64,000 nucleotides of DNA from Acidovorax sp. YS12 (GTDB lineage: Bacteria > Pseudomonadota > Gammaproteobacteria > Burkholderiales > Burkholderiaceae_C). How positions within the stretch are numbered: the first letter of the stretch is position 1; each line of letters begins with the position of its first letter. The position numbers and the translations under genes are program-made. The stretch is taken from contig CP053915.1 in NCBI GenBank assembly GCA_021496925.1, positions 2,557,001 to 2,621,000 of the forward strand, given 5' to 3'. Under the pieces are notes generated by a model, which saw only the letters and a program-made list of their open reading frames with translations, was not told where the DNA came from and searched no databases. This document shows positions 52,906-61,107 of the stretch, piece after piece.

Positions 52906-54849
52906 CTATGCCGCCGCCAGCAGCCCCGCCACCTGCGCACGCAGCGGCTCCGGCTGCACGGCGGACGACGCCACGGGCACGCCCACGTTCAGCCCCACAC
53001 GGTTCCAGATGCCGCGGCGGAACGGCCGCACCATCGCCCCGCCCTGCTCGATGCGGCTGAAGAACGAGCCCCAGAGGTTGGTCAGCGCCATGGGCACCAC
53101 GGGCGCCTCCACACCCTCGGCGCGGGCGCGCTCGATGATCTTCATGATGCCGCCCTTGAACGGCTGCAATTGCCCGTCGCGCGTGATACCGCCCTCGGGG
53201 AAGATGGCGAGCAGGTCTCCTTCGCGCAGCACCTGCGCGGCGCGCTCAAACGCGGCCTCGTAGGTGGCGGCGTCCTCCTTCTGCGGAGCGATCGGAATGG
53301 CCTTGGCCAGGCGGAACAGCCAGCCCAGCACGGGCACGCGGAAGATGCGGTGGTCCATCACGAAGTAGATGGGCCGGGGGCTGGCCGCCATGAGCAGCAC
53401 GGCATCGACGAAGCTCACATGGTTGCACGCCAGGATGGCCGCGCCCGTGGCGGGAATGTGCGCGTCGCCGCGCACCTTGAAGCGGTAGATGCAGCGCGAC
53501 AGCACCCAGGCCACGAAGCGCAGCAGGTACTCGGGCACCAGCAGGAAGATGTAACCCGCCACCACGGCATTGGCGATGCCGGTGAGCAGGAACACCTGCG
53601 GCACCGAGAACCCGGCCGACAGCAGCGCCCCGGCCAGCAGCGCGCTGGCGATCATGAACAGCGCGTTGAGGATGTTGTTCGCGGCGATGATGCGCGCGCG
53701 GTGCGTGGGCTGGCTGCGCATCTGGATCAGCGCGTACATGGGTACGCTGTACAGCCCGGCGAACAGGCTCAGCAGCAGCAGGTCGGCCATCACGCGCCAG
53801 TGCGCCGCCTGCGCCAGGAAGGCGGCCAGCCCCATGATGGGCGATGCCGGCAGCGCGCGCGAGGCGAAGTACAGGTCCACGGCGAACACGCTCATGCCGA
53901 TGGCGCCCAGCGGCACCAGGCCGATCTCGACGTGGCGGCGGCTCAGCACCTCGCACAGCAGCGAGCCGGTGCCGATGCCCACCGAGAACACCACCAGCAG
54001 CAGCGAGGCCACCTGCTCGTCGCCGTGCAGCACCTGCTTGGCGAAGCTGGGGAACTGGCTCAGGAACACCGCGCCGAAGAACCACATCCACGAAATGCCC
54101 AGCAGCGAACGGAACACCACGATGTTGCCGTGCGCCAGCTTCAGGTTCCGCCAGGTCTCGCTGAACGGGTTCCAGTTGATGACCAGGCCCGGGTCGGTGG
54201 CGGGCACGCTGGGAATGAACTGCGCCACGGCGCGCCCCGCCAGGGCCACGGCCACGCAGGCCACCGCCACGCTGGCGTGGCCCACGCCGGGCAACGCCAC
54301 CAGCAGCCCGCCGGCCACCTGGCCCAGCAGGATGGCGACGAACGTGCCCATCTCCACCATGCCGTTGCCGCCCGTGAGTTCGCGCTCGGACAGCACCTGC
54401 GGCATGTAGGCGAACTTCACCGGCCCGAACAGCGTGGAGTGCAGGCCCATCAGGAACGTGCAGGCCAGCAGCACCACCGGGCTGCCCGCGTAGAAGCCCC
54501 AGGCCGCCAGCAGCATGATGGCGATCTCCAGGTTCTTCACGAAGCGGATCATGCGCGTCTTGTCCACCTTGTCGGTGAGCTGGCCCGAGGTGGCCGAGAA
54601 CAGCAGGAACGGCAGGATGAACAGCGCCCCGATCACCAGCCCCGCCATGCTTGGTGGCATCCACGACACGCCGAGCTGGTAGGTCACCATCACCGTGAAG
54701 GCGAACTTGAACAGGTTGTCGTTGGCAGCGCCGGCGAACTGCGTCCAGAAAAACGGCGCAAAGCGCCGCTGGGTGAGCAGGGCGAACTGGTTGGGGTGGC
54801 CGTCATGGGCCACGGACGCGGCATGCGGGTTGGCCTGGGCTCGGCTCAT
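52906..54849 (-). CDS. MFS transporter fused to 1-acylglycerol-3-phosphate acyltransferase (LplT/PlsC-type)
   Basis: A 647-aa fusion. Residues about 20-430 are a major-facilitator domain with the LplT-like start FWTQFAGAANDNLFKFAF and about twelve helices. Residues about 450-647 are a PlsC domain with the HX4D motif NHVSFVDA near 476-483 and FPEGGITRDG. It resembles the Aas/LplT lysophospholipid repair system in which flipping and re-acylation are separate or linked to an acyl-ACP synthetase; here the synthetase part is missing. It probably imports and re-acylates lysophospholipids. ATG overlaps the ceramidase-like stop (ATGA). Confidence 0.88.
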   Translation of the reverse strand: MSRAQANPHAASVAHDGHPNQFALLTQRRFAPFFWTQFAGAANDNLFKFAFTVMVTYQLGVSWMPPSMAGLVIGALFILPFLLFSATSGQLTDKVDKTRMIRFVKNLEIAIMLLAAWGFYAGSPVVLLACTFLMGLHSTLFGPVKFAYMPQVLSERELTGGNGMVEMGTFVAILLGQVAGGLLVALPGVGHASVAVACVAVALAGRAVAQFIPSVPATDPGLVINWNPFSETWRNLKLAHGNIVVFRSLLGISWMWFFGAVFLSQFPSFAKQVLHGDEQVASLLLVVFSVGIGTGSLLCEVLSRRHVEIGLVPLGAIGMSVFAVDLYFASRALPASPIMGLAAFLAQAAHWRVMADLLLLSLFAGLYSVPMYALIQMRSQPTHRARIIAANNILNALFMIASALLAGALLSAGFSVPQVFLLTGIANAVVAGYIFLLVPEYLLRFVAWVLSRCIYRFKVRGDAHIPATGAAILACNHVSFVDAVLLMAASPRPIYFVMDHRIFRVPVLGWLFRLAKAIPIAPQKEDAATYEAAFERAAQVLREGDLLAIFPEGGITRDGQLQPFKGGIMKIIERARAEGVEAPVVPMALTNLWGSFFSRIEQGGAMVRPFRRGIWNRVGLNVGVPVASSAVQPEPLRAQVAGLLAAA

Positions 54850-55679
54850 CGTGCGCTCCCTCGCTGGATGGTGAACGCCCTTGCGGCGCGCAAAGGCAGG
54901 CTGGCGATTGTGCCCTCGCTTCCAGCCCCCCAGGGCCGCAGCGCCAGCACCAGCGGCAGCGCGGCAGCAGCGGCCACCACATGCTTGAGGCTGTGCCCGG
55001 ACACCAGCATCTGCGTGGCGGCAAATACGGCGGCGTCGCCCGCTTCGAGCGCCTTGGCCACGGCATACACCGCCACCACCACGCCCCAGCGCACCGGCAG
55101 CGCCCCCGGCCGCGGCGCCACGCAGGCCAGCCCCAGCAGCACCAGCACGCCCCCGCCCTGCAGCACCGCCCAGGGCAGCAGGTTGCCCGTGGCCGTCCAC
55201 ACCTGCAGCGCGGCCACGCCCCCCAGCAGCACGGCCGCCGCCACGGCCCAGGCGGCGCGCGCATCCACGCGGGTGTGCACGGCCAGCCCCAGCAGCCCGG
55301 CAAAGGCCCAGAGCATGCCGAAGCGGTCCCACCACAGCGTGGCGTCGTGCGGCGCCCAGTGGTACCAGGCCGAGACGCCGCCGGTCAGCGCCAGCCCCGC
55401 AAAGCACAGCGCCGCCAGGGCACGCGGCGTGGCCGGCAGGCGGCGCGCCTGCGGCCCGTGCAGCGCCCAGGCGCCCAGCAGCGCGGCCAGCACGAAGGCG
55501 GCATTGCTCAGCACGTCCAGCGCGCAGGGCAGGCCCGCCCAGGCGCGCTGGTCGGCAAAGGCGTGGTAGTGGGGCGCCTGGGCCAGCGGCGGCAGCCCGC
55601 AGGCCAGGCCCAGGAAAGCGGCCACGGCAGCGGCCAGGAGCCAGCGCAGGCGCTGGGCGGAAAGGGTCGGCAGGTGCAT
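54846..55679 (-). CDS. ceramidase-like (CREST superfamily) membrane protein
   Basis: A 277-aa protein with about seven membrane helices. It has the pattern of alkaline-ceramidase-like hydrolases: HYHAFADQRAW with LDVLSNAAF, then GGVSAWYHWAPHDATLWWDRFGM, and GHSLKHVVAA near the C-terminus. The His and Asp residues of these motifs would bind zinc in the membrane. Lipid amide hydrolysis is inferred. It overlaps the MFS/PlsC gene by four bases, so it probably works in lipid turnover with it. AAGGAG precedes ATG. Confidence 0.82.
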   Translation of the reverse strand: MHLPTLSAQRLRWLLAAAVAAFLGLACGLPPLAQAPHYHAFADQRAWAGLPCALDVLSNAAFVLAALLGAWALHGPQARRLPATPRALAALCFAGLALTGGVSAWYHWAPHDATLWWDRFGMLWAFAGLLGLAVHTRVDARAAWAVAAAVLLGGVAALQVWTATGNLLPWAVLQGGGVLVLLGLACVAPRPGALPVRWGVVVAVYAVAKALEAGDAAVFAATQMLVSGHSLKHVVAAAAALPLVLALRPWGAGSEGTIASLPLRAARAFTIQRGSAR

Positions 55680-55814
55680 CGCACACTCCTTCGGTCAGCG
55701 GCGCCCCCCTGCGGGACGCCATGGCGCGCAGTGTCGGCAGGCACGGCATTTTCGGCATTGCCTGGATGCACCAGCACAAACCATGGACGCTGCGGGTATC
55801 CATAATCGATACCC

Positions 55815-56570
55815 ATGAGCACCACCGCCGACCTCGTTACCGCCCTGAAAAAGGAACTCAAGGCCGCCCAGATGACCTATGCCGACCTGGCGCAGGCCAT
55901 CGGCATGGCCGAATCCAGCGTCAAGCGCATGCTGGCCAAGGGCGACATGCCGCTGTCGCGCATCGACGCCATCTGCCGCGCACTCAAGCTCGACTTCGCC
56001 GACCTGGCGCGGCGCGTGGCCGACAGCCAGCCGCTGCTGCAGGAACTGTCGGCCGAGCAGGAGCGCGCCGTGGTGGCCGACAAGAAGCTGCTGCTGATGG
56101 CCATCTGCGTGCTCAGCCAGTGGACGCTGGAGCAGGTGCTGGCCACCTACCGCCTCACCGAGGCCGAGGGCGTGAAGTACCTCGCGCAGCTCGACCGCAT
56201 CGGCATCATCGAGCTGCGCCCGAGCAACCGCTACCGGCTCAAGCTCGCCAAGACCTTCCGCTGGCGCCCGCACGGCCCGGTGATGGACTACTTCCGCGAG
56301 CACGCGCTGCTGGACTACTTCGCCGGCGGCTTCGACGGCCCGGGCGAAGGCGTGCTGCTGGTGCACGGCAGCATCGGCCGCAGCCTGGCACCCGCCTTCA
56401 TGGAGCGCATGCAGCGCGTGGCGCAGGACTTCGCCCAGCAGCACCTGGCCGACCAGCGCCAGCCCGAGGCCCAGCGCGAGGGCTACACGCTGCTGCTGGC
56501 CATGCGCAGCTGGGAGTTCGAGGCTTTCACGGGCATGCGGCGCGGCACGGCGGCCCCGAAAAACTCCTGA
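55815..56570 (+). CDS. XRE-type helix-turn-helix regulator
   Basis: A 251-aa protein with an N-terminal Cro/CI helix-turn-helix (MTYADLAQAIGMAESSVKRMLAKGDMPLSRIDAIC, about 20-55). A larger C-terminal region (about 70-245) contains a second winged-helix-like part (WTLEQVLATYRLTEAEGVKYLAQLDRIGIIELRP) and an unclassified tail. It is divergent from the ceramidase-like gene, which it may control. Its stop abuts the cleanest copy of the palindromic repeat. Confidence 0.82.
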   Translation: MSTTADLVTALKKELKAAQMTYADLAQAIGMAESSVKRMLAKGDMPLSRIDAICRALKLDFADLARRVADSQPLLQELSAEQERAVVADKKLLLMAICVLSQWTLEQVLATYRLTEAEGVKYLAQLDRIGIIELRPSNRYRLKLAKTFRWRPHGPVMDYFREHALLDYFAGGFDGPGEGVLLVHGSIGRSLAPAFMERMQRVAQDFAQQHLADQRQPEAQREGYTLLLAMRSWEFEAFTGMRRGTAAPKNS

Positions 56571-56572
56571 TT

Positions 56573-56619
56573 CGATAGCTGCCAGCGCTTGATGGATAAG
56601 CGCTGGAGGCCATTTTGGC
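56573..56619 (+). repeat. dispersed palindromic repeat, cleanest copy (reference)
   Basis: Left arm GATAGCTGCCAGCGCTTG, linker ATGGAT, right arm AAGCGCTGGAGGCCATTTTG. The inner arms CCAGCGCTT and AAGCGCTGG are perfect complements around a six-base loop. It lies between convergent XRE and phaM genes, two bases after the XRE stop. Confidence 0.92.
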
Positions 56620-56640
56620 TATATATGGAGCGCCTGCCGC

Positions 56641-57459
56641 TCAACCCGCCGATTTGCGCGCCGGGCGGCGTGCCGGCGCCTTGGCCGTGGCCTTCGCCGC
56701 AGGTTTTGCCGCCTTCGCCGCAGGCTTCTTGGCGGCAGGCTTTGCGGCCTTCTTGGCGGGGGCCTTCTTGGCTGGCGCGGCCGGTTTCACACCCGCCGCC
56801 TCCTGCATGCTCTGCACGCCCTTGGCGGCGAACTGGGTGGCCATGTCGCTGGCCGTCTTGAAGGCTTCCTTGGCCAGCCCCGTGGCCACGTTGCGCGTGG
56901 TGTCCATGGCGCTCTGGCGTGCCGCATCCTTGAGCGCGTTGCCGGCGATCTGCTGGAACTGCGTGGTCAGCGCGCCCCACCACTGCAGCGGGTCGATCAG
57001 GCCGGCGTCGGCGGCGCCCTTGGCGGCCTTCGCGGCGGCGTCGGGCACGGCCTCGGCCGCGGCGCGCGCGGCGCCCGTCACGGCCTGGGCCGCGCTGGCG
57101 GCCGTGTCGCCCGCCTTCTGCACGCCCGAGGCCACGGTGTCCACCGCCTTGAGCTTGAAGGCGTTGGCCACGTCACCCATGCTGAAGTTCATGCCCTGCA
57201 GCGTGGCCAGGGTCATCTTCTGCACCTCCAGCGCCTGGACGGTGGCGGCCAGCGCGCGCGAGTTCTGCTCCAGCCAGAACTGCACCGACTTGAGCTCGGC
57301 GATGCGCTTGTCCAGTTCCTCGACGTTGAGCGTGGGTGCGACCCAGTTGGACAGGTTGGGCAGTTGCGGCACCCGGTCGGCCGCGCCCTTGGCAAGGTTC
57401 TGCAGGAAATCGAAACCGGGAACCAATTTGGCAAAACCAAAGGCGTTGTTGTCGCTCAT
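56641..57459 (-). CDS. phaM: PHA granule regulatory protein PhaM
   Basis: A 272-aa protein. The N-terminal domain (1-100) carries the PhaM-family segment LNVEELDKRIAELKSVQFWLEQNSRALAATVQALEVQKMTLATL. A helical, Ala-rich middle follows, and the C-terminal 50 residues are an Ala-Lys-Pro histone-H1-like tail (PAKKAPAKKAAKPAAKKPAA). PhaM binds PHA synthase and DNA and links polyhydroxybutyrate granules to the nucleoid. No PHA biosynthesis genes are within the window. Confidence 0.9.
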   Translation of the reverse strand: MSDNNAFGFAKLVPGFDFLQNLAKGAADRVPQLPNLSNWVAPTLNVEELDKRIAELKSVQFWLEQNSRALAATVQALEVQKMTLATLQGMNFSMGDVANAFKLKAVDTVASGVQKAGDTAASAAQAVTGAARAAAEAVPDAAAKAAKGAADAGLIDPLQWWGALTTQFQQIAGNALKDAARQSAMDTTRNVATGLAKEAFKTASDMATQFAAKGVQSMQEAAGVKPAAPAKKAPAKKAAKPAAKKPAAKAAKPAAKATAKAPARRPARKSAG

Positions 57460-57551
57460 GACCGCTCCGTGCTGGTTGTGATGGTGATGCGTTACAGCTT
57501 ACTCCAAGCCAGCCGCGCATGGCACCCGGCGCGGGCCCTACACTGCACGCC

Positions 57552-57746
57552 ATGCTGCGCTGGCTTCTCGTCGTCTTCCTGGCCCTGGTGCTCATCAACG
57601 GGCTGGCGCCGCTGCTGCGCCGCTGGGGCTTCGGGCGCCTGCCGGGCGACCTGCGCTTTCGCCTGGGCGGGCGCGAATGGGACATTCCGCTCGCTTCCAC
57701 CCTGCTGCTGAGCTGGGTGGTCAGCCTGCTGGCGCGGTTGTTGTAA
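57552..57746 (+). CDS. DUF2905 small membrane protein
   Basis: A 64-aa protein with two hydrophobic segments (LLVVFLALVLINGLAPLL and PLASTLLLSWVVSLLARLL) around GRLPGDLRF, the signature of the DUF2905 family. The central loop is polar with RLGGREWDIP. Function unknown. It is 57 bases before trxC on the same strand. The start is fixed by family length. Confidence 0.88.
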   Translation: MLRWLLVVFLALVLINGLAPLLRRWGFGRLPGDLRFRLGGREWDIPLASTLLLSWVVSLLARLL

Positions 57747-57802
57747 GCGGCCTGCCCACCCCCATCTGGGGGGCAGAAATGCAACTCCGGAGAACCGCAC
57801 CG

Positions 57803-58243
57803 ATGACCCCGCCCGACACCCTGCACATCGTCTGCCCGCACTGCCACGGCACCAACCGCGTGCGCGCGGCCGCCCTGGAGCACGCGCCCGACTGCGGCCA
57901 CTGCCACCGCCCGCTCGTAACCGGCGCGCCCGTGGCGCTGGACGGCGCCACGTTCGACAAGCACGTGGGCCGCAGCCACCTGCCGGTAGTGGTGGATTTC
58001 TGGGCGCCCTGGTGCGGCCCCTGCCGCCAGATGGCGCCGGGCTTCGCCCAGGCGGCGCAGGCGCTGGCGCCGCAGGTGCAGTTGGCCAAGCTGGACACGG
58101 AGGCCCACCCGGAGATCGCCGGGCGCTATCAAATACGCAGCATCCCGACGATGATCGTGTTCCGCGCGGGGCGCGAGGTGGCGCGTGTCTCGGGCGCGCT
58201 GCCATCCGGCGAGATCGTGCGCTGGGTGCGCTCCGCGCTCTGA
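57803..58243 (+). CDS. trxC: thioredoxin TrxC (thioredoxin 2)
   Basis: A 146-aa TrxC-type thioredoxin. The N-terminal zinc-binding part has four cysteines (C11, C14, C31, C34), followed by a thioredoxin fold with the redox site WCGPC (C71 and C74) and the cis-Pro region SIPTMIVF. It reduces cytoplasmic protein disulfides. CGGAGA precedes ATG at fair distance. It converges with cca, only 7 bases between stops. Confidence 0.95.
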   Translation: MTPPDTLHIVCPHCHGTNRVRAAALEHAPDCGHCHRPLVTGAPVALDGATFDKHVGRSHLPVVVDFWAPWCGPCRQMAPGFAQAAQALAPQVQLAKLDTEAHPEIAGRYQIRSIPTMIVFRAGREVARVSGALPSGEIVRWVRSAL

Positions 58244-58250
58244 CTCTGCG

Positions 58251-59489
58251 CTACGCCGACAGCCACGCCGCGATGGCGCGCTGGCGCGCCTGGGCCACGG
58301 CCTCGCCCACGGCGGGGCCGCGCAGCCCGCGCTGCGCCGCTGCGCGCGCCACGGGCGCGGTGTCCACGGCCAGGGCGGCCTGCAGCGCGGCCGCCAGGCG
58401 CGGGCGCTGCGGGTAGGGCACATCCTCCATGCCCAGCCGCCCGCGTGCGTCGCATTCGCAGGCCCACAGCGCCTGGGCAAAACGCTCAGGCCGGCGTAGC
58501 GCGTCGCAGCGCGTGAACAGGCGCAGCAGCGCGGCCGGCCCCAGGTCGCCGCTGCGGTGGATGTTGCCGTGCTCGCGCGCCACGATGCCGGCCAGCTCGC
58601 GGCATTCGAGCGGCACGCGCCAGCGCTCGCACACGGCCTGCAGCAGTTGCGCGCTGCGCTCCTCGTGGCCGATGTGGCGCGGCAGCACGTGCACCGGCGT
58701 GGTGCCCTTGCCGAAGTCGTGGCACAGGCAGGCGAAGCGCACGGGCAGCGGCGCCCGCAGGCGCGCGGCCATGTCGAGCACCAGCATGGCGTGCACGCCG
58801 GTGTCCACCTCGGGGTGGTAGTCGGCGCGCTGGGGCACGCCCCACAGGCGGTCCAGCTCGGGCAGCAGCACGGCCAGCGCGCCGCACTGGCGCAGCACCT
58901 CGAACATGCGCGCGGGCCGGTCTTCCATGAGGCCGCGCGCCACCTCCTGCCACACGCGCTCGGGCACGAGATGATCCACCTCGCCATCGGCCACCATCTC
59001 GCGCATCAGCGCCAGCGTTTCGGGGGCGACGGCGAAATCGCTGAAGCGCGCGGCGAAACGCGCCACGCGCAGGATGCGCACCGGGTCTTCGCGGAACGCA
59101 TCGGTGACGTGGCGCAGCACGCGCGCGTGCAGGTCGCGCACGCCGTTATACGGGTCAAAAACGGCTCCAGCGCCCGTCCAGTCTGCGCTGGCAGCTATCG
59201 CATTGATAGTGAGGTCGCGCCGCGCCAGGTCTTCTTCGAGCGTGACGCCGGGCGCCGCCTGCACGACGAAGCCACGGTAGCCGCGCCCGCTCTTGCGCTC
59301 GGTGCGTGCCAGCGCGTATTCCTCGTGCGAGCCGGGGTGCAGGAACACCGGGAAGTCGCGCCCCACGGGCGTGAAGCCCCGGGCCACCATCTGCTCGGGC
59401 GTGGCGCCCACCACGACCCAGTCGCGGTCATTGACCGGGCGGCCCAGAAGCCGGTCGCGCACGGCGCCGCCCACCATGTAGATCTGCAT
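58251..59489 (-). CDS. cca: tRNA nucleotidyltransferase (CCA-adding), with repeat-derived insertion
   Basis: A 412-aa class II CCA-adding enzyme. The nucleotidyltransferase head begins MQIYMVGGAVRDRLLGRPVNDRDW, with DxD carboxylates, followed by RRDLTINAIA, FDPYNGVRDL and the RVARFAARF templating region. A C-terminal HD domain is visible at CHDFGKG. It adds or repairs the tRNA 3' CCA. Residues about 98-112 (AASADWTGAGAV) are an insertion between the family's NAIA and FDPY, encoded by a palindromic repeat copy. The start is standard. It could add CCA to the tRNA-like RNAs of the rtc leader, none of which encodes it. Confidence 0.95.
   Translation of the reverse strand: MQIYMVGGAVRDRLLGRPVNDRDWVVVGATPEQMVARGFTPVGRDFPVFLHPGSHEEYALARTERKSGRGYRGFVVQAAPGVTLEEDLARRDLTINAIAASADWTGAGAVFDPYNGVRDLHARVLRHVTDAFREDPVRILRVARFAARFSDFAVAPETLALMREMVADGEVDHLVPERVWQEVARGLMEDRPARMFEVLRQCGALAVLLPELDRLWGVPQRADYHPEVDTGVHAMLVLDMAARLRAPLPVRFACLCHDFGKGTTPVHVLPRHIGHEERSAQLLQAVCERWRVPLECRELAGIVAREHGNIHRSGDLGPAALLRLFTRCDALRRPERFAQALWACECDARGRLGMEDVPYPQRPRLAAALQAALAVDTAPVARAAAQRGLRGPAVGEAVAQARQRAIAAWLSA
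59155..59200 (-). repeat. intragenic palindromic repeat copy in cca
   Basis: In the gene's reading direction: GATAGCTGCCAGCGCAG, then GGGCGCTGGAGCCGTTTTT. Both arms match the family, with the hairpin core retained as CCAGCGC/GCGCTGG. It encodes in frame the residues IAASADWTGAGAVF, which replace a short loop of other Cca enzymes. Confidence 0.8.
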
Positions 59490-59521
59490 GGGCGGCAGTG
59501 TAGGGCCGTGGCGGCCCGTGG

Positions 59522-60790
59522 TCAGGCCACGCGCCGCATGGGCTGCGCGGCGGCGGGCGCGAGCAGCGCGCGGTAGTAGCCGGGCAGGGCGAACAGGGCG
59601 GGATGGACCTCGGGGTTGTAGTACTGCAGATCGCCCACGCCGCGCTCGGCCAGGCGCTGGCGCACCTGCGCGGGCGCGAGGGCGGCCGCGTCCAAGTCCT
59701 GCGAGACCACGGCCATGCCCCAGTAGGCGCCGTACAGCGGGATGTACAGCCCCATGCAGCGCACCGTGGTGAAGCGCGCGCGCAGCGTGGCCGCCAGCGC
59801 GGCCACCTGCTGCGGGTGGAACACCGGGCTGCCCAGGTGCAGCACCAGGGCGCCGCCGGGCGCCAGCACGCGCTGCATGCGGGCCAGCGCGGCGTCGGAG
59901 TACAGCGCGCTGGCCGGGGTGTCGGGGTCGGTCAGGTCCATCAGCACGAGGTCGAAGCGCTCCTGCGTGGCATCGACGAAGGCCATGCCGTCGCCCAGGT
60001 GCAGTTGCACGCGCGCATCGTCGAGCGCGCCGCGGTGCACGGCCTGCAGGTGCGTGCGCGCGGCCTCGACCACGGCGGCGTCCAGTTCGGCCAGCACCAC
60101 GCGCTCGATGCTGGGGTGCTTGAGCAGCTCCTCGGCCGCGCCGCCATCGCCGCCGCCCAGGATCAGCGCCTTGCGCGGCGCGGGGTGGGCCACGGCGGCG
60201 GGGTGCACCAGGGCCTCGTGGTAGAAAAATTCCTCGCGCTCGCTGGTCATGAAGCGGCCGTCCAGGCGCAGCACGCGGCCAAAGCGCGGGGTCTCCAGCA
60301 GCTCTAGCGTCTGGTAGGGCGTGCGCTGCTGCGTGCGCCGCGTGGCGGCGAAGGCAAAGCAGGCGTCGGGCGTGAGCTGCTCCTGCACCCACTCGGTGGG
60401 GCTGGCGGCACCGGGGCCGATGTCGCCGCGCTGCAGCTCCTGGCACACGCGGCGCCCGGGCGCGTAGGCGGCGATCACGCCCTCCATCAGCGCGCGCGCC
60501 TTGCCGGAGTTGTCGGCGGAGAAGTTGCACACGTACACGTCGATGGTGACGTTGCCGGTCTCGGGCCAGGTGTGGATGGCCAGGTGCGACTCGGCCAGCA
60601 GCACCGTGCCGGTGACGCCGCCGGGCTGGCCGTTGTAGGGCGGGAAGGTGACCCAGCGTTCGTCCACCAGGGTCAGGCCGCTGGCCTGGACCTGGGCACG
60701 GCACAGGGTGGCGATGGTGTCTGCGCACAGCATGTACGCCGTGTCGCCAGCGCATTGGTACAGATCGGCGGTCAGGTGCAGGCCTTGCAT
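59522..60790 (-). CDS. S-adenosylmethionine decarboxylase / spermidine-synthase-like fusion (SpeD-SpeE)
   Basis: A 422-aa fusion. The N-terminal 125 residues are a bacterial SpeD: the self-cleavage and pyruvoyl Ser is S68 in LAESHLAIHTWPE, with the catalytic Cys candidate in the VYVCNFS region. The C-terminal part (about 130-410) is a spermidine-synthase fold, with the decarboxy-SAM binding GGGDGGAAEE at 212-221 and LMDLTDPDTPA in the active site. One polypeptide could therefore make the aminopropyl donor and use it. It is divergent from the TonB receptor. Confidence 0.9.
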   Translation of the reverse strand: MQGLHLTADLYQCAGDTAYMLCADTIATLCRAQVQASGLTLVDERWVTFPPYNGQPGGVTGTVLLAESHLAIHTWPETGNVTIDVYVCNFSADNSGKARALMEGVIAAYAPGRRVCQELQRGDIGPGAASPTEWVQEQLTPDACFAFAATRRTQQRTPYQTLELLETPRFGRVLRLDGRFMTSEREEFFYHEALVHPAAVAHPAPRKALILGGGDGGAAEELLKHPSIERVVLAELDAAVVEAARTHLQAVHRGALDDARVQLHLGDGMAFVDATQERFDLVLMDLTDPDTPASALYSDAALARMQRVLAPGGALVLHLGSPVFHPQQVAALAATLRARFTTVRCMGLYIPLYGAYWGMAVVSQDLDAAALAPAQVRQRLAERGVGDLQYYNPEVHPALFALPGYYRALLAPAAAQPMRRVA

Positions 60791-61107
60791 GGCGTCGCGG
60801 TTCCTCCAAGGGCCGGGCGCCCGGGGCCGGTCAGGCCATGGGCGCCATGGGCAAAACCCCGCATTCTAGCCAACCCACAAAAATCAATTTTTGCAAGCAG
60901 ATAAAAACCGATAAAAGCAAGAAAAAGCAGCTTGCAAACCGTTGCCGGCAGCAACACCGAATCCCCGGGGCCAGCGCGCGCCCAGCGCCGTGGCGGGCGC
61001 GCCGCAGTACGCCTTCCGGCATTGATAAAAGTCATTTCAAACTCCTCTTTCTGTGGCATGCTTCGCAAATACGAATTGCTTCTATTCATATTTCGCATCC
61101 ATCCGCC
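60791..61107. other. AT-rich divergent regulatory region
   Basis: A 317-base gap between the divergent speD-speE and TonB-receptor genes. Bases about 60870-60950 and 61020-61095 are much richer in A/T than the rest of the window and should hold the two promoters. A weak Fnr-like pattern TTGAT-N4-GTCAT is at 61022, but two half-site bases are wrong. No RNA or protein gene is supported. Confidence 0.5.

Noticed and set aside
61022..61035. Fnr/NNR-type box upstream of the TonB receptor
   Set aside because: TTGAT-N4-GTCAT matches only 8 of 10 positions, and AT-rich stretches give such matches by chance.
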